A stretch of 64,000 nucleotides of DNA. Source: Mesostigma viride. Lineage: Eukaryota > Streptophyta > Mesostigmatophyceae > Mesostigmatales > Mesostigmataceae. This document shows, piece by piece, positions 54,411 to 63,795 of the stretch (position 1 is the stretch's first letter; every line of letters starts with the position of its first letter). The position numbers were made by a program, and so were the translations under genes. Location of the stretch: positions 2,018,898 to 2,082,897 of the forward strand of contig RPFO01000175.1 of assembly GCA_009746045.1 (NCBI GenBank), given 5' to 3'. Below the pieces are notes generated by a model, which saw nothing but the letters and a program-made list of their open reading frames with translations, searched no databases and was not told the DNA's origin.

Positions 54411-56957
54411 TGGCTGTAAAGATTTGATGATTTCGACCACTTTGTCATGTCATGGTTTGTGTGCCGCAAGTGTCACTTTCGCGGGCACCGCCTGGGCCAA
54501 GAGAACGCCATCCGTGCACGGTAAAGCTGAAATATCGTTACCTCATCGTTTTTTGATGTTCTAACATGACGTTAAGCTTGCGAGGCGTTGTCAGTTTCGA
54601 ATCTTGATGCGCTTTCTTGACCGTTGCCTGCCCCTCTCTAAAACCTCCTTTTTTGATGATGTTACCAGGCATTTGCCTTATCCTAGTGTACTTTTGCAGT
54701 TTTTTAGGCGCGGCTGTATGGGTTTAAATACCTTCATAGATGTTAGATATTCTTTTGCTACGTTCATACTGCGTGATTGTATGGCCATGGGCTGCATCAA
54801 GCATGCTTTCAAGCTTATACGGGTGAGTGAAGAATCTTGGTGATAAACCACTGTCATCATGTGCCAGCAAGTATGTTGGCCATGCCATGGCAAGGCAAAA
54901 CAGTGTTAGCCATCTCTATTCTTGTTAAAAACAATTGAAATATGCTTAACCTACCCATTATATTGGTGGTTAAGGCTTATAATAAAACCCTTTGTAGGTA
55001 GGTATCAATGCCCATTCCCTACGTGCGTGCATAGGCTCTCACACATATACTAAGGTATAATATAACTGCAGTATGATGATGCAAGTATGTTGTCCTGTTA
55101 TGCTAGAAGGGATCGAAATGAGTTTATTGGCATGGTTGGTTGCCACGGTGGTGTGTAGTATGACCTCACTTACATGCTTGCACATTGCTAGCAACGTCGA
55201 AACCCATTCTTAGGGCTGGTGGTTTTTGGTGAGTTTCAGGTAGATGCTGTGGCCAAATTGAGCCCAGTATTTTGCCATGTTTCAAGAACTATATTGTTCA
55301 CACGCCTATATTTTTTCAACATGCATATGGATTTTATTGAATTTTCCCCACTCGTCCTTCCACAGAAAATTGCCAAATCGCGAGTATGGGTTGACACCCT
55401 TGTAAAATTTTACATGATTTGGTCCACATATGATTTTTTAGGCATATGCCCAAGCATTAGCATGATATTGAGTGCCATTATGCATATCAAACATATGGGG
55501 TACCCCCCTGCCCTTACCACTACTTGAGCTTGAAGTCAGTATACTCAGTCCTAAAAATAGGACTGAGTTTTGACGTACGACGTGTTAAAGGCTGTGAATA
55601 TTTTCTGCACAAGTTTTTATGTATAGCGCTGTAGCACAGCGGCACAACACAAATGGGTCGCAGATCGCCTGCTCGCGGAGGGTCGATTTTGGCACAAACA
55701 TGTTAGTGTATTAGCAATGGTGGTGCGAATCAAGCCAGGAAATTTTTGTGGACGATTTTGATTATAGTCTGGAGTTTAGAAACGGAGTACTTGACATGGG
55801 AGCGCCTGGGCCGTGATATTCTTGCCCGATTTCCATTGTCGACCATGTTTTAGGGACGTTCAGGCTGGGCAGCGAGCGCACCTTATAGGTCTTCACTTTC
55901 GGTATTTCTTGGACCTAGAACGCAGCACAAGCGTGGTTTATATCATTTTCGAACCGGTTGGCCAGCTTTGGTGCGCTCAGCTCTCGGAAAGCTGACCTCG
56001 CTGCGGATTTCAGCGACTTTTTTGCAACCATCTGGAATGAGGCGACGTAAGTAGCAGGTACGTGCCGGGGTGTCCTAGATCATGAGTGTAACTGGCAACG
56101 CTGTAGTGGTGTTTTGAGTCAGCCAGCTATGCCTAAAAAGAGGGGACGCTCTCTGTGCACATAACTGTCACACCTAGTTGGTTTACGTCATACAATTTTT
56201 TACGTCTCTATCTTCGTCTTCCGCTGCAGCTAAAACACACATGCGTAAGAGCAGTTTTACTCATATGTTAGTTATAAACCATGGTCCTATGGCCTGCAGT
56301 CGTTCAGGGTGTTCTCAGACAGTATATACAGTATGGTTTACGTGTTACATGCACCCTGAATTCGCTCACAAAGCGTTGCATGTTAGCACAACGTTGTTTT
56401 GTAACTTGATTTGGCTGCATTCATGTGTTAGTTGCAATGCAAATGCATTGTTTTTTCATCGCTGGGTGGTGGCCAGCATGTCCGTGATGTCAAAGAAGGT
56501 TTGGCATATGCTTAGAGAAAGTTTACTGCAAGGGGTGGGCCATGTTCAAGCCGGGCAACCTCAGCAACCATGCAACCGTATATTGCATTACCTGCACCAT
56601 CTGTGACACCGTTAAGCACGCGTATATATAGAGGCAGCCACAGCAGGGTATGGCCTTGTTATACGCTGCCCCGCCATCCCAAGGCCTCGTAGGGTCCCCT
56701 AGCGCTTGTAAGATGCTCAAGGGACCGTGTGGATAGCATGGTAATGCGTTGACACTAACTGGTCCTATTGGTCCTAAAACCCACATTTTGGCCAAATTCG
56801 CGCTTTGAGGTCTGGCAGGTGGCAGGGCCCATTCATGCACTAAATGTAATTATTTGACCCCAGGTTTTTGATAGAAACTAAAAAAGTGTGTTATCTGTCA
56901 TGGGCACGAATGCCAGGGTCAAATTTTAATGTTTGCATGTATATATTTTAATTCCAC
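54411..56957. other. Right part of element C
   Basis: AT-rich, with no recognised domain. ORF 56178-56606 (142 codons, plus) is rich in Cys/His/Ser and could be an exon of a degenerate transposase, but no motif supports this. Confidence 0.35.
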
Positions 56958-57099
56958 TTGGTCCTAAATTTAGGACTATTACTGGGAAAATGGACAGTAG
57001 GACTCTCTCTCCCGTGTGAGGCACTTCCTGTGGTCTCGGTGGGGGGGGAGGGGAAAAATAAAATTTCTATCCCGCTTAGCCATATAGCGACTAGGTCAG

Positions 57100-57535
57100 G
57101 AAAGTCTTATGATAACATAGTCCCTCTAGGACCTCCCCTTCTCTTTGGCAAGGCGGTAGGAGACCTCTTTAAACCTGTTCTGGATACCTCTGTAGCGATG
57201 CCTACCTCTGATCTTGAACGCCTTATTAGTAGATTTACGGCCACTGAGCCGGAAGCTTTAGCTGCCATTGCAGCCCATCCCCAACAATTAGGCAAGCACC
57301 CTTGTAAATTTGTAGGTGGGTTTTTATATGTGCAAATAGCAGATTCTCCCCCTCAATGGTGCCTGTATGTCCCTCCTATCTGTCGCTCCTCCTTGCTCTT
57401 TGAGTTGCATGACTTAGCTGCTCATCAGGGTGGTAAACGGGTACGGGACCTAGTATAGCCCGCTCTTACTACTGGCCTTCCCTTTTACAGGATGTAGATT
57501 CATGAGTATGTTAGAACCTGTCAATCTTGCCAGGA
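57100..57535 (+). pseudogene. Element A integrase zinc-binding region, frameshifted
   Basis: TSDLERLISRFTATEP is followed by WCLYVPPICRSSLLFELHDLAAHQGG, which supplies the two His of the HHCC site. A stop at 57456 is bypassed in the next frame by ARSYYWPSLLQDVDS. The original frame then gives EYVRTCQSCQE with the two Cys. Two single-base shifts (~57455 and ~57504) therefore break an otherwise normal zinc domain. Confidence 0.85.
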
Positions 57536-57536
57536 G

Positions 57537-58232
57537 ATGAAACCCAACAATGTAGGACAGATAGCAGAACCTAGGACCCTACCTGATCCCATCATGCCGT
57601 GGGACTCCATCATGATGGATTTTGTAGGACCTTTTAGGAAGAATGATAGAGGTAACGCCCAGATCCTTGTTTTCGTAGATCGTTTTACTCGTATGTGTCA
57701 TCTCGTGCCGTGTCCCTTAGAACTCACCGCACGCGATTGCGCACGCCTATATGTTAAAAATATAATTACTTACAGCAGAGTGAAATCACTCAAACCAAAG
57801 CAAACGCCCAGCTATATGTACCTTAATAACGTTTACAGATATCATGGTTTGAGTAGCTGGCAGTTTATTAGTGATAAAGATAAGCTATTTACCTCTGACT
57901 TTTGGCAGCAGTTTTTCGCTGCTATTGGTACCAAGGTTACGTTCGGTACTGCCTATCACTCCTCCTCCTCTCATCTAGTAGAGCGTCTTAATAGGGTAGT
58001 GGAAGAAGCGCTTAGGCACTATGTTAATGGCTCGGGGAGTGATTGGGAGGATTATTTATGCTTGGTAGAGTTCTCCCTTAACAATTGCCCCCAGGCTGCG
58101 CATGGCTATACGCCTTTCTTCCTAGATACTGGTAGACAGCCTCTTACTCCTACCTCTCTCTTAGCTAGTCCTCTACGGGACAGGGACGATGTGTCCCGGG
58201 ATACTGTAGAAGGTGTATACAGGCCTTGCTAG
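57537..58232 (+). CDS. Element A integrase catalytic core with in-frame LINE-end insertion
   Basis: MPWDSIMMDFVGPF holds the first catalytic Asp; FISDKDKLFTSDFWQQF the second; SSSHLVERLNRVVEEAL carries the Glu region. Between ARLYV and LNNVYRYHGL there are ~23 extra residues encoded by a fragment of LINE F. The frame ends at 58232, but the true reading shifts near 58200 to the next ORF. Confidence 0.88.
   Translation: MKPNNVGQIAEPRTLPDPIMPWDSIMMDFVGPFRKNDRGNAQILVFVDRFTRMCHLVPCPLELTARDCARLYVKNIITYSRVKSLKPKQTPSYMYLNNVYRYHGLSSWQFISDKDKLFTSDFWQQFFAAIGTKVTFGTAYHSSSSHLVERLNRVVEEALRHYVNGSGSDWEDYLCLVEFSLNNCPQAAHGYTPFFLDTGRQPLTPTSLLASPLRDRDDVSRDTVEGVYRPC
57753..57821. repeat. ~69-bp LINE F 3'-end fragment inside integrase
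   Basis: Over ~58 bases it matches 43662-43724 (GTTAAAAATATAATTACTTA onward to CGCCCAGCTATA). CTATATGT lies at both sides (57747-57754 and 57812-57819), so it looks like an extremely 5'-truncated LINE copy. The integrase frame passes straight through it. Confidence 0.75.
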
Positions 58233-58804
58233 ATAAAATGAAAAATGCACATGATCACGCGATTTCAGGGTACCAAAAGGCTCAGGCTAAGTACCTTGCT
58301 AGGTTGCGTGCCTCCTTAGATAGAAGAGCGCCTGAAATAGATATAGGAGATCTAGTCTTAGTAGAAGGCCCTCGTGTTGGCCGTTTTGCTCACAAGTTCG
58401 AAGCAGAACTTAAAGTGAAACTTAGGCCCGCCTTCTTAGGACCCTTCCGTGTGTTGTCTAGAGTAGGCAATTTCTTATATAAAATCGATATCCCTACCTC
58501 TTGGCAGACACATTCTAACACCTTCCATAGAAGCCAGCTGAAGCTTTATCACCAAAGCACGTTCGCTGGTAGAGAACTAGCTCCTGCCCCTTTAGAGCAT
58601 AACCCTGACACGGGTGAGGTAGAAGACGAGGTAGAGAGTATCGTGGCCCATAGAGATATCAAAAAGGGCCGCGGTACCCAGCGCCAGTATAAGGTGAAAT
58701 GGATGTATGCTCGTAGTGAGGTAGATAAAGTATGGTACACGGAGAGTGAGTTAGATGGTTGTAGCCGTTTGTTGCAGGACTACAAAACCCTACACCAGCT
58801 CTAG
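58200..58804 (+). CDS. Element A integrase C-terminus and chromodomain
   Basis: The SH3-like part includes IDIGDLVLVEGPR, LRPAFLGPFRVLSRVG and HSNTFHRSQLKLYH. The chromodomain follows: DEVESIVAHRDIKKG...YKVKWMYARSEVDKVWY...LDGCSRLLQDYK. Chromodomains of this family direct integration to particular chromatin. The frame is open from 58226; preceding codons are reached by a one-base shift. Confidence 0.9.
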
Positions 58805-58880
58805 CTGGCAACCTGCCCCTCCCTTATCGTATTTCTGCTGTTGGTGGGTGGTTGGTTGTCCCCTCCCCTCCGCAGCCATC

Positions 58881-60254
58881 ATGGCTGATCCTACCCCTCC
58901 GTCGGAGAGCCGGCCACCTTCCCCTCCACCACCGGACCCAGTGCTCTACTTCGAGGCCCTTCCGGGCGGCTGGGTGTCACGTTCCAGTTATCCGGGTGGC
59001 ACCGTTCAGTCTGCCCTCCAGGCTCAGCATGCGACTTTAGTCAGGGCTGCCCTCTTTGGGGTCGCGTGGTTCGGCCCGGCCCCCGATGATCCGCAACAGC
59101 TAGTTGTGCATGGGGTCGACGATGCCGGGCATTGCCTTTTAGGATGTGGCTCTCGCTGCCCAGCCTTAGGGCAGATAGCCGCGGTCCTTCAGTGCCCCCG
59201 GGTGTTTTCCTACCTGTCTACCCCTGTGGGTCGCGCTTGCCTACGGGAGGTGTTCCCCTGGCTTCCGGGCGAGGGCGAGGCAGATATAGATGACAAACCC
59301 TGTGACCTCCTACGGGCGGTTGAGTTCATGGAGATCGCGGACCAGACAGCGGGAGTAGCATTTGGCGACCCTACCCCTACGGACGCACCAGTCGAGGCAC
59401 AGTACACGCCAGAGTATTCGGCCTCCCTAGCTGTAGCGTCCTCCTCCTCAGTGTCGGCTCCCTCCCCTGTCCCGTCTTCACCACGGTCGGCCCGGCGCGC
59501 GTCGGTGGAGCCTACCCCTTTGGGCTCGGATCGTGAGCCTGATCCTCTCTCGGCGACAGTTTCTGCGATGCAGGCACAGATCCAGTCCCTGACCGCGGCC
59601 TTCGGGGCCTTCATGGCGGCCCAGGCGCACGCTCCAGCCACGCCAGGTGGGGTGTCTGTTGTATCTGTGCCCCCTTCCCCTTCGGTTGCCTCGGCGCCTA
59701 CGGTTCCGCCCGCGCTGTGCGAGCCCTCGGTAGCTGCGGTTTCTTCTGTTGCTGCGGCTCCTACGCCTCCAGCTGTCCCTGCGCCTGCTACCGACGTACC
59801 TGCGCCTCGGCGCGAGTCCTCCGCCCCAGCGGCCGCGCCCGCCGTCGTCGCTTCCGGGCCGCCCACAGCGCCAGCGCCGCCATCGCGGGGTTTCTTTAGC
59901 GACCCGGGCGATCTTCCCAGGCTTTGGGAGGGGGGTCCTCCACAGAGGATCCCGGTGCCCGACTGGAGCTTAGATGGTAACCAGTCGTATGCCGGATTGC
60001 CTGTCCCTACGGGCCCTGTTTTCAACATGTGGCCTGGGGGTGCGCCGCCTCCGGAGACCGGAGCGCCAGCTGCGGTGGCGGGTCCGTCGCGACCCCCTCC
60101 GGCAGCGGGTCCGACGCGACCTCCTGTTGTACCGGCGCCGTCTGCGTCTGTGCCGGTTCCTACCCCTGCTTCGGCCCCTGCCCTTCGGCCCCGCGGTCTT
60201 TGGCTGCGGTTGTTCGGGCCAGCGGCTCTGATCCCGCGCCACCCGCGCTGCTGA
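58881..60254 (+). CDS. Element A 3' accessory ORF, first part (unknown function)
   Basis: 457 codons from ATG 58881 (MADPTPPSESRPP). Residues ~25-160 look folded (LYFEALPGGW..., LFGVAWFGPAP, LGCGSRCPAL, FSYLSTPVGRACLREVFPWL). A long Ala/Pro/Ser-rich region follows. The GC-rich composition contrasts with the AT-richer gag. No transmembrane helix, signal peptide or envelope motif is visible. It follows the chromodomain ORF by 76 bp and has no counterpart among the standard gag-pol domains. Probably one gene with 60351-61205. Confidence 0.7.
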   Translation: MADPTPPSESRPPSPPPPDPVLYFEALPGGWVSRSSYPGGTVQSALQAQHATLVRAALFGVAWFGPAPDDPQQLVVHGVDDAGHCLLGCGSRCPALGQIAAVLQCPRVFSYLSTPVGRACLREVFPWLPGEGEADIDDKPCDLLRAVEFMEIADQTAGVAFGDPTPTDAPVEAQYTPEYSASLAVASSSSVSAPSPVPSSPRSARRASVEPTPLGSDREPDPLSATVSAMQAQIQSLTAAFGAFMAAQAHAPATPGGVSVVSVPPSPSVASAPTVPPALCEPSVAAVSSVAAAPTPPAVPAPATDVPAPRRESSAPAAAPAVVASGPPTAPAPPSRGFFSDPGDLPRLWEGGPPQRIPVPDWSLDGNQSYAGLPVPTGPVFNMWPGGAPPPETGAPAAVAGPSRPPPAAGPTRPPVVPAPSASVPVPTPASAPALRPRGLWLRLFGPAALIPRHPRC

Positions 60255-60350
60255 TTCCCTCCGGGAGTTGTCCGAGGGCGATCGGGATCGGGCCCCTTCT
60301 GTGGTGCATGCGACGCCGGAGTCGCGCGACACGCCTGTCCTGGGTACGGT

Positions 60351-61205
60351 ATGTCTGCGCTCGCCTGCCGACAGTGTGACCTGCCGCGCGCCTCCGCCGA
60401 GCTTGCCATTTCGCCCATGTCCTACGGGTTCTCCCAGGTGTGTCGGGCGCCGCGGGACCGTGGCCTACCCATTGAGACTGATCGGCCTCCTTTCGATATG
60501 GTTATTGTAGCTGATCCTGTGTTCCAGGGCGAGATCCTGGTTCGGCGCGTTCTGTATCGCTGGGCTAGGCGTCACAATGACTTGGACACCTACGGTGGGT
60601 TCCAGTGGGCTTACCCTCCGCCTCTGGGCATTATGGCCTCAGATGCCCTTACGGTAGAGTTTCCTGTGGTGCCGGGTGCTACGTACAGCACGGTTCTCCA
60701 GCCCATCCTAGAGTGGGATGCCCGTCGTCCAGCGCCCATCCCGGGCCAGGGTCTGGACTCCCGTGGCCATCCTCCTCCTCGGGCTAGCGACTACCTCGAG
60801 ACGTTCGGGTCGCGACAGTGTGCCCGTCGGTGGCGCTCCCGTGAGGTTCGGCACATCCGGATGTGGCCGTCTAACGTGGAGCCCCTGGTAGATCTGTTCT
60901 TCCCGACGGGTTTGCGCCCTCGGATCCGGTACCATCGCCTACTCCTGCGGGCTCTCTGCTTGATCGCGGTAGAGCCTTTCCTACGCCTCTTTGCCTGTGG
61001 TTTCCTGGACTGGGCCCGTGGCCAGGTCGTTCTTACGCAGCATAGGTATTACTGGGCCTTTCTGGGTCTTTTTCCTGATGGCGTGTGGGCCGATGTTTTC
61101 CTCACTGTAGATAGGCATGACAATGCCGATGATGTGGCCCACTACCAGGCGTACCTGGATGTCCTGCTGGCCTCTCGTGGCACTTACCAGACGGATGGCA
61201 ACTAG
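60351..61205 (+). CDS. Element A 3' accessory ORF, second part (unknown function)
   Basis: 284 codons. The sequence looks globular: PFDMVIVADPVFQGEILVRRVLYRWARR, then W/P-rich stretches and LLRALCLIAVEPFLRLFACGFLDW. The last third, ACGFLDWARGQVVLTQHRYY then WAFLGLFPDG, is recognisable in element B. It connects to 58881-60254 through ~100 bp in which the frame changes, by mutation or an unspliced intron. Function unknown; not an envelope protein on visible features. Confidence 0.7.
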   Translation: MSALACRQCDLPRASAELAISPMSYGFSQVCRAPRDRGLPIETDRPPFDMVIVADPVFQGEILVRRVLYRWARRHNDLDTYGGFQWAYPPPLGIMASDALTVEFPVVPGATYSTVLQPILEWDARRPAPIPGQGLDSRGHPPPRASDYLETFGSRQCARRWRSREVRHIRMWPSNVEPLVDLFFPTGLRPRIRYHRLLLRALCLIAVEPFLRLFACGFLDWARGQVVLTQHRYYWAFLGLFPDGVWADVFLTVDRHDNADDVAHYQAYLDVLLASRGTYQTDGN

Positions 61206-61575
61206 ATAGAGGGCCTTAGGCCCGACCTGAGGGTGTTGTCCCTCCGGTATATAGAGTCGCCCTCACGTTCTGGCCAGTTGACTGGTCGTTCTTGGTCCTT
61301 GGTACTGATTTGTTTACTCTGTGTGTCCTGCCCAGTGCCGTTCCCCCCGGCAAGGACTCTGTTCCAGGCAGTTAGGGGAACCTACCACCAGGCTTGGTGC
61401 TGGTTAACCCTACACCTCCCGGCGTGGTGGTGGAGACCGAGTTAATACGTTGGTGCTTTGTATCTTGGATGGCCTGCCGATTGTGTTGGTGTGTGCTGGG
61501 TGCATTAGGTTTCCTACCCCTTGGTTTCCTCCCTGTGCGTAGGGAGAGGGCTCCCTACCTTTGTGGGGGGGGAGG
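61206..61575 (+). other. Element A 3' untranslated region and polypurine tract
   Basis: No gene. GGGGGGGGAGG (61565-61575) directly precedes the 3' LTR and serves as the plus-strand primer site, confirming plus orientation. Confidence 0.85.
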
Positions 61576-62139
61576 TGTTACGTCGCGTAACAATTCGTTG
61601 TAGTTACGGACGTAAATTAGTTCCCTTGCCTCGGTTGTCCCTAGGTTTACGTGTAGATCCAACTGGGACACTATTGTCCTCGTAACAGTACTGTGGTACA
61701 TTGGGTGCTTTTGGGCGCCGCGCCGCGTACTTTATTAGTGGTCCTTATCCTTTGGTAGAATGTAGTGGACCAGCGTGCATCTGTGCCTTTGCCGGTGTAT
61801 CTGTAGGCGAGGGCCATGTCGGCCCGAGAATGTTGGACCGTTGGAGACCATTTATGCACGTTCTACCCCTCGTGTGGTCACTCGGCGTGTGTTAAATGAA
61901 TTAACACATATAGGCTTGGGTCACGGCAGTGTAGTGTGTTTCCTTCCTCTATTCCTGGAATAAACGGGTTCGGGTAAATGGTTGTATGGCGTATTACAGC
62001 AACACATACGTGAATGCATTGAGATCAGCTCCGTCTCGTTCGTCTTTCGCTAGGGGTTTGAGTAGAGGAGGCCTGACCAATTTAGGTAGCATCAGGCCCA
62101 GTAGAGGTAGAGGTGGCGGTAGAAGTTTAGGACGTAACA
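61576..62139 (+). repeat. Element A 3' LTR
   Basis: 564 bp. It lacks 3 bp of a GCGCGGCC stretch present in the 5' LTR and differs at about four single positions. Confidence 0.95.
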
Positions 62140-62669
62140 GTAGCGTGGCGTTGGCATCCAGCAGCAGAGCGAGGTAGTTGCGACCAGGGATGCCGTTCGC
62201 CAGGTTCTCCAGCGCTGCATAGAAGTCCTTGCGGTCTTGTTCTGGGTGGCCGGAGTGGGGTGCGTAACCAACGCCCACCGTCAGGGCGTTGGTCGATGGA
62301 GTGGCCCTCCATCGAATGAAAAGTGGCCATGCACAAGGATCGAGCCGAGCGTTGACCAGCTGGGGTTCGCCCATGTGGCGTACGGCGAGCGGGGAGCAGA
62401 GGAGACCGACGCCCCCGTTCCCGGTGTCGTCGCCGCCTCCATAGTAGAACCGCCAGCCGTCGATGTCGTCAGCAGCAAGGGCAGCTGATCCGCGGGCCGA
62501 TGCAGTGCGCCTGTGTTCTTGGATTCCCAGGATCGATGGAGATATTATTGTCGATGCAGAAACCAATAAGATTGGAGACTCGATGGCACTGACAGTCGTC
62601 ACTGCGCAGGCAGTGACAGCGGTCAGCGTCGGGCTGGAGCGTGCGGGCGTTGAAGTTGGCGATGACCAA
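62140..62669 (-). pseudogene. LINE D ORF2: endonuclease N-terminal half
   Basis: VIANFNARTL opens the endonuclease fold, a shift at ~62535 leads to LGIQEHRR (catalytic Glu), then GGVGLLCSPLAVRHMG, VGVGYAPHSG and LLLDANAT, the equivalent of the GDFN strand. It is cut there by the element A duplication GTAGC and continues at 29836. Confidence 0.78.
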
Positions 62670-63074
62670 CTAGGGCGCGCGTTGACCGAAAAGGGGGGTG
62701 CAGGCGGGGGTGGGGGCGGAGATGGAGCAGGGTGGTGATGGGGGTGGGGGTGGAGGTGGTGGGGTAGGGGGGGCGGGTTGGGGACTTATGCTTTCAATCA
62801 CCGTTTCAATTCTTCCTGCCAACGCGTCGAGGCGACGCCGACGGTTGGCTCGGGTGGCCAGGTAGAATGAGTCTGCGTCTGCACGCATAAGAAATGCGTG
62901 CAGTCTGAGGAGGTTTCGGAGGCGGCTGCGCGAGGCGGGGCGAACCTGGCTCACTGCCGACCCGTTGCTCTCTCTCCGACAGCCCGAGGGCTGCGAAGGC
63001 AAAGGGGCGGGAAGGGGAGTTAGGCAGATCCCACTGCCAGAGCCGCGGAGCCGCGGGGCCGCGAGCGTCGTCAT
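62670..63074 (-). pseudogene. LINE D region between ORF1 and endonuclease
   Basis: A 134-codon frame with an Arg-rich segment and a poly-Pro run, ending one codon before the endonuclease frame. Probably the N-terminal extension of ORF2 or the spacer. The C/G-rich tract at 62695-62775 codes for the prolines. Confidence 0.45.
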
Positions 63075-63139
63075 TGAAAGGAGAGAAGGGTTCGCAGCGC
63101 GGGCTCCGGCTCAGGTGCAAAGCGAACGAATTTATATTA

Positions 63140-63712
63140 CTAAGGGGGACGGCCAAGCCTGGCAGCCATACCTGAGCTGAAGTTGCCCCGGCGGATCCCC
63201 ACACGTGCTGGGGAGCAGGTGACCGTCGATGCCGGTGGCGATGGCGGTGACGGCGGGGGCCGAGCAGGGGGCTGGGGCGCTGGCACGGCGGTATCCATGG
63301 GGGTCGCCGTCATTGGAGGAAGGTCCTGGCCGTTAATGCGGACGATGAAGACGCCATTAAAGAGGCGGGCATAGATGCTGCACCGTAGTTGCGGGTTGGC
63401 CTGCTTGGCTGCCCGAGCCTCGTGGACCTCCGGCCGGTTCAGGGCGGCAGCCCGGGCCTCAAGCTGCTCCGGGGTATAGTAATCGTCGATGCTCAGTTGG
63501 GTATCATGGAGGTTCCGGCGGGCCTTCTGCACCTGCAGTTTGTCCTCCTTGCGGTGGAATTCCACCAAGACAGGGGCGGTGGGGCCGCCGAGCCGTCGTG
63601 CCGTTTTGATGACGACGCTTTGGGCCACGCCGAGCTTCCCCAGGAAGGGCTCGCCCCGGAGGTAGGTGCCCAGGCGTGCATCGTTGATGTTCGAGGGGAC
63701 GTTCAGGGCTAT
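63140..63712 (-). CDS. LINE D ORF1-like protein
   Basis: Open from just after a stop at ~63715; the first ATG is not obvious. It reads LNVPSNINDARLGTYLRGEP, then APVLVEFHRKEDKLQVQKARRNL, then RLFNGVFIVRINGQDLPP, and ends in a Pro-rich tail. The central part resembles the ORF1 of the short LINE derivative at 41533-41847. Likely a nucleic-acid-binding ORF1. Confidence 0.6.
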   Translation of the reverse strand: MALNVPSNINDARLGTYLRGEPFLGKLGVAQSVVIKTARRLGGPTAPVLVEFHRKEDKLQVQKARRNLHDTQLSIDDYYTPEQLEARAAALNRPEVHEARAAKQANPQLRCSIYARLFNGVFIVRINGQDLPPMTATPMDTAVPAPQPPARPPPSPPSPPASTVTCSPARVGIRRGNFSSGMAARLGRPP

Positions 63713-63724
63713 GTGCTACAGATA

Positions 63725-63795
63725 CTCCCAACGGAGTTATGTTCCTAATTAATTAATTAATTTATTAATTACTACTAATTAATTAATCAACCCCT
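63725..63795 (+). repeat. Hairpin plus AATT-repeat, related to LINE 3' tails
   Basis: ACTCCCAACGGAGT (5-bp stem) is followed after 9 bases by a run of AATT units. This resembles ACTCCCCAACGGGAG plus (AATT)n at 42224-42260 and ~19255-19290. The stem bases differ but still pair. It may be a degenerate 3' tail abutting LINE D. Confidence 0.5.

Larger units (their letters stand above)
46099..56974. mobile_element. Unclassified element C, carrying Ty3/gypsy element B
   Basis: GTCCTAAATTTAGGAC (self-palindromic) marks both edges (~46099 and ~56974). Secondary motifs are also mirrored: TTAACACGTCGTACGT and GGACTGAG blocks near 46440-46510 reappear inverted at 55545-55590. Without B it is ~3.4 kb. 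ORFs are short (up to 142 codons at 56178-56606) and unrecognised. It separates the RNase H and integrase parts of A. I found no convincing target duplication, so edges and class are tentative. Confidence 0.5.
29837..62139 (+). mobile_element. Ty3/gypsy retrotransposon A (chromodomain type) with four nested insertions
   Basis: LTRs at 29837-30403 and 61576-62139 are flanked by GTAGC duplications (29832-29836 and 62140-62144). Integrase lies after RT-RNase H and ends in a chromodomain, which defines a chromovirus. Without the insertions it is ~11 kb, longer than usual because of extra ORFs before gag and after integrase. The LTRs differ at about four positions plus a 3-bp indel (~99.3% identical). 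Gag-Pol has many frameshifts and stops, so this copy is defective. Confidence 0.93.
28620..63715 (-). mobile_element. Decayed LINE (D) split by the 32-kb Ty3/gypsy complex
   Basis: Minus-strand pieces lie on both sides of the LTR element: ORF1 at 63140-63712, the first half of the endonuclease at 62140-62669, its second half plus the start of the RT at 28630-29836. Deleting 29837-62144 joins ...LLLDANATL to the next codons in frame across the GTAGC duplication, which shows these are one element. It has no RT core or 3' end in this window and carries several frameshifts, so it is dead. Confidence 0.8.

Noticed and set aside
59210-60418. 402-codon minus ORF opposite the 3' accessory gene
   Set aside because: Low-complexity Gly/Ala/Arg sequence mirroring a Pro/Ala-rich plus-strand ORF; no motif.
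58881-61205. Envelope-like gene
   Set aside because: No signal peptide, coiled coil or membrane helix visible, so an envelope function is not supported.
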